Origin: Fulvivirga aurantia
GTDB lineage: Bacteria > Bacteroidota > Bacteroidia > Cytophagales > Cyclobacteriaceae
Assembly: GCF_009711475.1 (NCBI RefSeq)
Contig: NZ_SMMD01000783.1
Span: forward strand, 1-8,213
Direction: 5' to 3'
DNA: 8,213 bases
In this document: positions 7,704 to 8,213 of the stretch, piece after piece
Layout of the letters: the number at the start of each line of letters is the position of its first letter
Position numbering within the stretch: position 1 is the first letter of the stretch
Made by a program: the position numbers and the translations under genes
Notes under the pieces: generated by a model
Told to the model about the DNA's origin: nothing
Database searches by the model: none
Seen by the model: only the letters and a program-made list of their open reading frames with translations

Positions 7704-7805
7704 CAGTCCCTTTTGCAGCATACATTGCTGGTAAAGCGGAACTTGTCAAGCTAACGGCCGGCAATATAATATAAATGGTGTGATAATTAAGCCTGTTTAC
7801 AGGGA
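7704..7805 (+). other. Predicted 5' leader of the tRNA-His transcript
   Basis: Non-coding. A small hairpin CAGCA-TACAT-TGCTG lies near 7717-7731. A palindrome, CCTGTTTACAGG, lies at 7792-7803 just before the first tRNA fragment. Short D-arm-like and anticodon-arm-like pieces near 7728-7752 do not assemble into a tRNA. Confidence 0.4.
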
Positions 7806-7817
7806 GGTTAGAACGCC
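7806..7817 (+). pseudogene. D-arm fragment of tRNA-His (partial copy 1)
   Basis: GGTTAGAACGCC is identical to 7902-7913 in the intact tRNA (G18 to C28: end of the D-loop, 3' D-stem and start of the anticodon stem). It is preceded by a palindrome followed by GA and runs straight into the flank AAAAATACAT of the next copy. It is too short alone, but the flanking copies make the origin clear. Confidence 0.65.
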
Positions 7818-7872
7818 AAAAATACATGGTGGTTGTAGTTCATCCCGATAGTTATCGGGAGGTTAGAACACC
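7818..7872 (+). pseudogene. 5' part of tRNA-His with a palindrome in the D-loop (partial copy 2)
   Basis: 7818-7842 repeats 7874-7898 exactly (flank AAAAATACAT plus the tRNA start from G-1 to A14). An 18-bp palindrome follows at 7843-7860, then GGTTAGAACACC, one base different from the intact gene's GGTTAGAACGCC. The D-stem GTTC/GAAC can still pair around the palindrome. The copy ends within the anticodon stem, so it cannot give a tRNA. The arrangement points to tandem duplication of a segment of about 41 nt that includes upstream flank. Confidence 0.75.
7843..7860. repeat. 18-bp perfect palindrome inside a tRNA fragment
   Basis: TCCCGATAGTTATCGGGA: 8-bp arms around GT. It stands where the intact gene has GTT (7899-7901) in the D-loop. 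It resembles short palindromes that I recall as abundant in intergenic DNA of Cytophagales (TCCCGATAGCTATCGGGA type). Confidence 0.75.
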
Positions 7873-7883
7873 AAAAAATACAT

Positions 7884-7958
7884 GGTGGTTGTAGTTCAGT
7901 TGGTTAGAACGCCTGATTGTGGTTCAGGAGGTCGTGGGTTCGAGTCCCATCTTCCACC
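7884..7958 (+). tRNA. tRNA-His (GTG anticodon)
   Basis: Cloverleaf: G-1 at 7884; acceptor 7885-7891 with 7951-7957; D-stem GTTC/GAAC; anticodon stem CCTGA/TCAGG with loop TTGTGGT and anticodon GTG at 7919-7921; T-stem GTGGG/CCCAT with loop TTCGAGT; discriminator C73 at 7958. The extra G-1 and C73 are the histidyl-tRNA synthetase identity pair. CCA is not encoded (CAA follows). Oddity: the acceptor stem GTGGTTG/CTTCCAC has two adjacent U-U mismatches at 5-68 and 6-67. All other stems are intact, and a promoter and terminator flank it, so it is probably functional. Confidence 0.93.
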
Positions 7959-7964
7959 CAAGTT

Positions 7965-7992
7965 AAACCTCACTAAATAGTGAGGTTTTTTT
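7965..7992 (+). terminator. Intrinsic terminator of tRNA-His
   Basis: AAACCTCACT pairs with AGTGAGGTTT across an AAAT loop, followed directly by a T-run to 7992. It begins seven bases after the tRNA end. Confidence 0.88.
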
Positions 7993-8034
7993 GTTTATAA
8001 ACGATATGAAATTGTAAGAGGGACGAGAAGTTTA

Positions 8035-8050
8035 TCCGCCCACTGGCGGA
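8035..8050. repeat. 16-bp palindrome abutting a tRNA 3' fragment
   Basis: TCCGCC and GGCGGA form a perfect 6-bp stem with loop CACT. An outer helix GGGAC (8020-8024) with GTCCC (8052-8056) can extend the structure. It joins the tRNA 3' fragment exactly at the T-loop position. Confidence 0.7.
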
Positions 8051-8067
8051 AGTCCCATCTTCCACCC
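8051..8067 (+). pseudogene. 3' end fragment of tRNA-His
   Basis: AGTCCCATCTTCCACCC is identical over 17 nt to 7943-7959, from A58 in the T-loop through the discriminator and one base beyond. The rest of the tRNA is absent; in its place stands a palindrome. A terminator follows five bases later, as expected for the remnant of a second complete tRNA-His unit. It could instead be an attachment-site duplication left by an integrated element. Confidence 0.75.
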
Positions 8068-8071
8068 TTAG

Positions 8072-8103
8072 AAAGCTCTGTTAGCAATGACAGAGCTTTT
8101 TTT
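8072..8103 (+). terminator. Second intrinsic terminator, after the tRNA 3' fragment
   Basis: AAAGCTCTGT (8072-8081) pairs with ACAGAGCTTT (8090-8099) around a loop containing AGCAAT, and a T-run continues to 8103. It differs in sequence from the terminator at 7965, so it is not a recent copy of it. Confidence 0.85.
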
Positions 8104-8123
8104 ATTTGGTTAACATCTCAAAA

Positions 8124-8154
8124 TTCGTCCGACCACTCTAAGTGGTCAGACGAA
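8124..8154. repeat. 31-nt near-perfect palindrome
   Basis: TTCGTC-C-GACCACT and AGTGGTC-A-GACGAA form a 13-bp stem interrupted by one C-A mismatch, with loop CTA. No T-run follows on either strand, so it is not an intrinsic terminator. It fits the other palindromes at this locus in style but not in sequence. Confidence 0.6.
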
Positions 8155-8175
8155 TAATTCTTATCCAAGTTTAAA

Positions 8176-8207
8176 AAGCTCAGCATGACAACTGGCTTTT
8201 GAGCCAG
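8176..8207. repeat. Possible dispersed-repeat fragment plus a short hairpin
   Basis: AAGCTCAGCATGACAA (8176-8191) resembles the end of a widespread intergenic repeat that I recall as TTCGACAAGCTCAGCATGACA. It is followed at once by CTGGCT-TTTG-AGCCAG (8192-8207), a 6-bp hairpin. Both identifications are tentative. Confidence 0.35.
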
Positions 8208-8213
8208 CTCTCT

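Noticed and set aside
7708..7755. Possible degenerate tRNA ahead of tRNA-His (D-arm-like GCTGGTAAAGC, loop-like CTTGTCAAG)
   Set aside because: No acceptor or T-arm can be matched and the spacing is wrong.
7806..8067. CRISPR-like array at the tRNA locus because of regularly repeated segments
   Set aside because: The repeats are pieces of tRNA-His with unequal spacing and no spacer-like unique segments, and no cas gene is present.
8118..8213. Minus-strand frame open from the right edge to TGA at 8118 (31 residues)
   Set aside because: It is built from a palindrome, a hairpin and a repeat-like fragment; without sequence beyond the edge it cannot be distinguished from a chance open frame.

Overview
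The window reads as chromosomal DNA from a Bacteroidetes bacterium, most likely a marine or soil Cytophagales relative. Supporting signs are the dihydroorotase of the type that carries DDQVH instead of DxHxH, a promoter of the Bacteroidetes form TTTG-N19-TAnnTTTG, A/T-rich start regions without Shine-Dalgarno sequences, a low G+C content and a tRNA without an encoded CCA end. Placement below phylum level is inference.

Layout. Positions 1-1888 (minus strand) hold a methionine/glutamine-type transaminase (YbdL) that overlaps by 13 nt a nitrilase-family omega-amidase (YafV). The amidase runs off the left edge and lacks only its last few residues. Positions 1889-2364 are a 476-nt non-coding stretch. 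Its right half can fold on the plus strand into three hairpins followed by a strong intrinsic terminator, which makes it a candidate structured RNA. Positions 2365-4721 (minus) hold a secreted M28 metallopeptidase whose stop codon overlaps the start of a nitronate monooxygenase/FabK-like flavoprotein (TAATG). Positions 4834-6135 (minus) hold a RhlE-like DEAD-box RNA helicase, divergent from a plus-strand dihydroorotase (PyrC, 6223-7560). The short space between these two contains two facing candidate promoters.

The right end, 7561-8213, has no protein gene that I can support. Its centre is a tRNA-His (GTG) with a promoter about 180 nt upstream and an intrinsic terminator. Broken copies of the same tRNA surround it: two partial copies of its 5' part upstream and a 17-nt exact copy of its 3' end downstream, the latter followed by a second terminator. 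At the broken junctions sit short perfect palindromes. One lies exactly where the D-loop would be and another where the T-loop would be. Further palindromes and fragments of dispersed repeats follow. This repeat-laden tRNA locus is the most unusual part of the window.

How the parts relate. YbdL and YafV plausibly act in series: transamination of a 2-oxo acid with glutamine (or methionine), then hydrolysis of the 2-oxoglutaramate by-product. The remaining genes are housekeeping (pyrimidine synthesis, RNA remodelling, extracellular peptide degradation) with no evident shared pathway. I found no CRISPR array, insertion sequence, phage gene or defence system.
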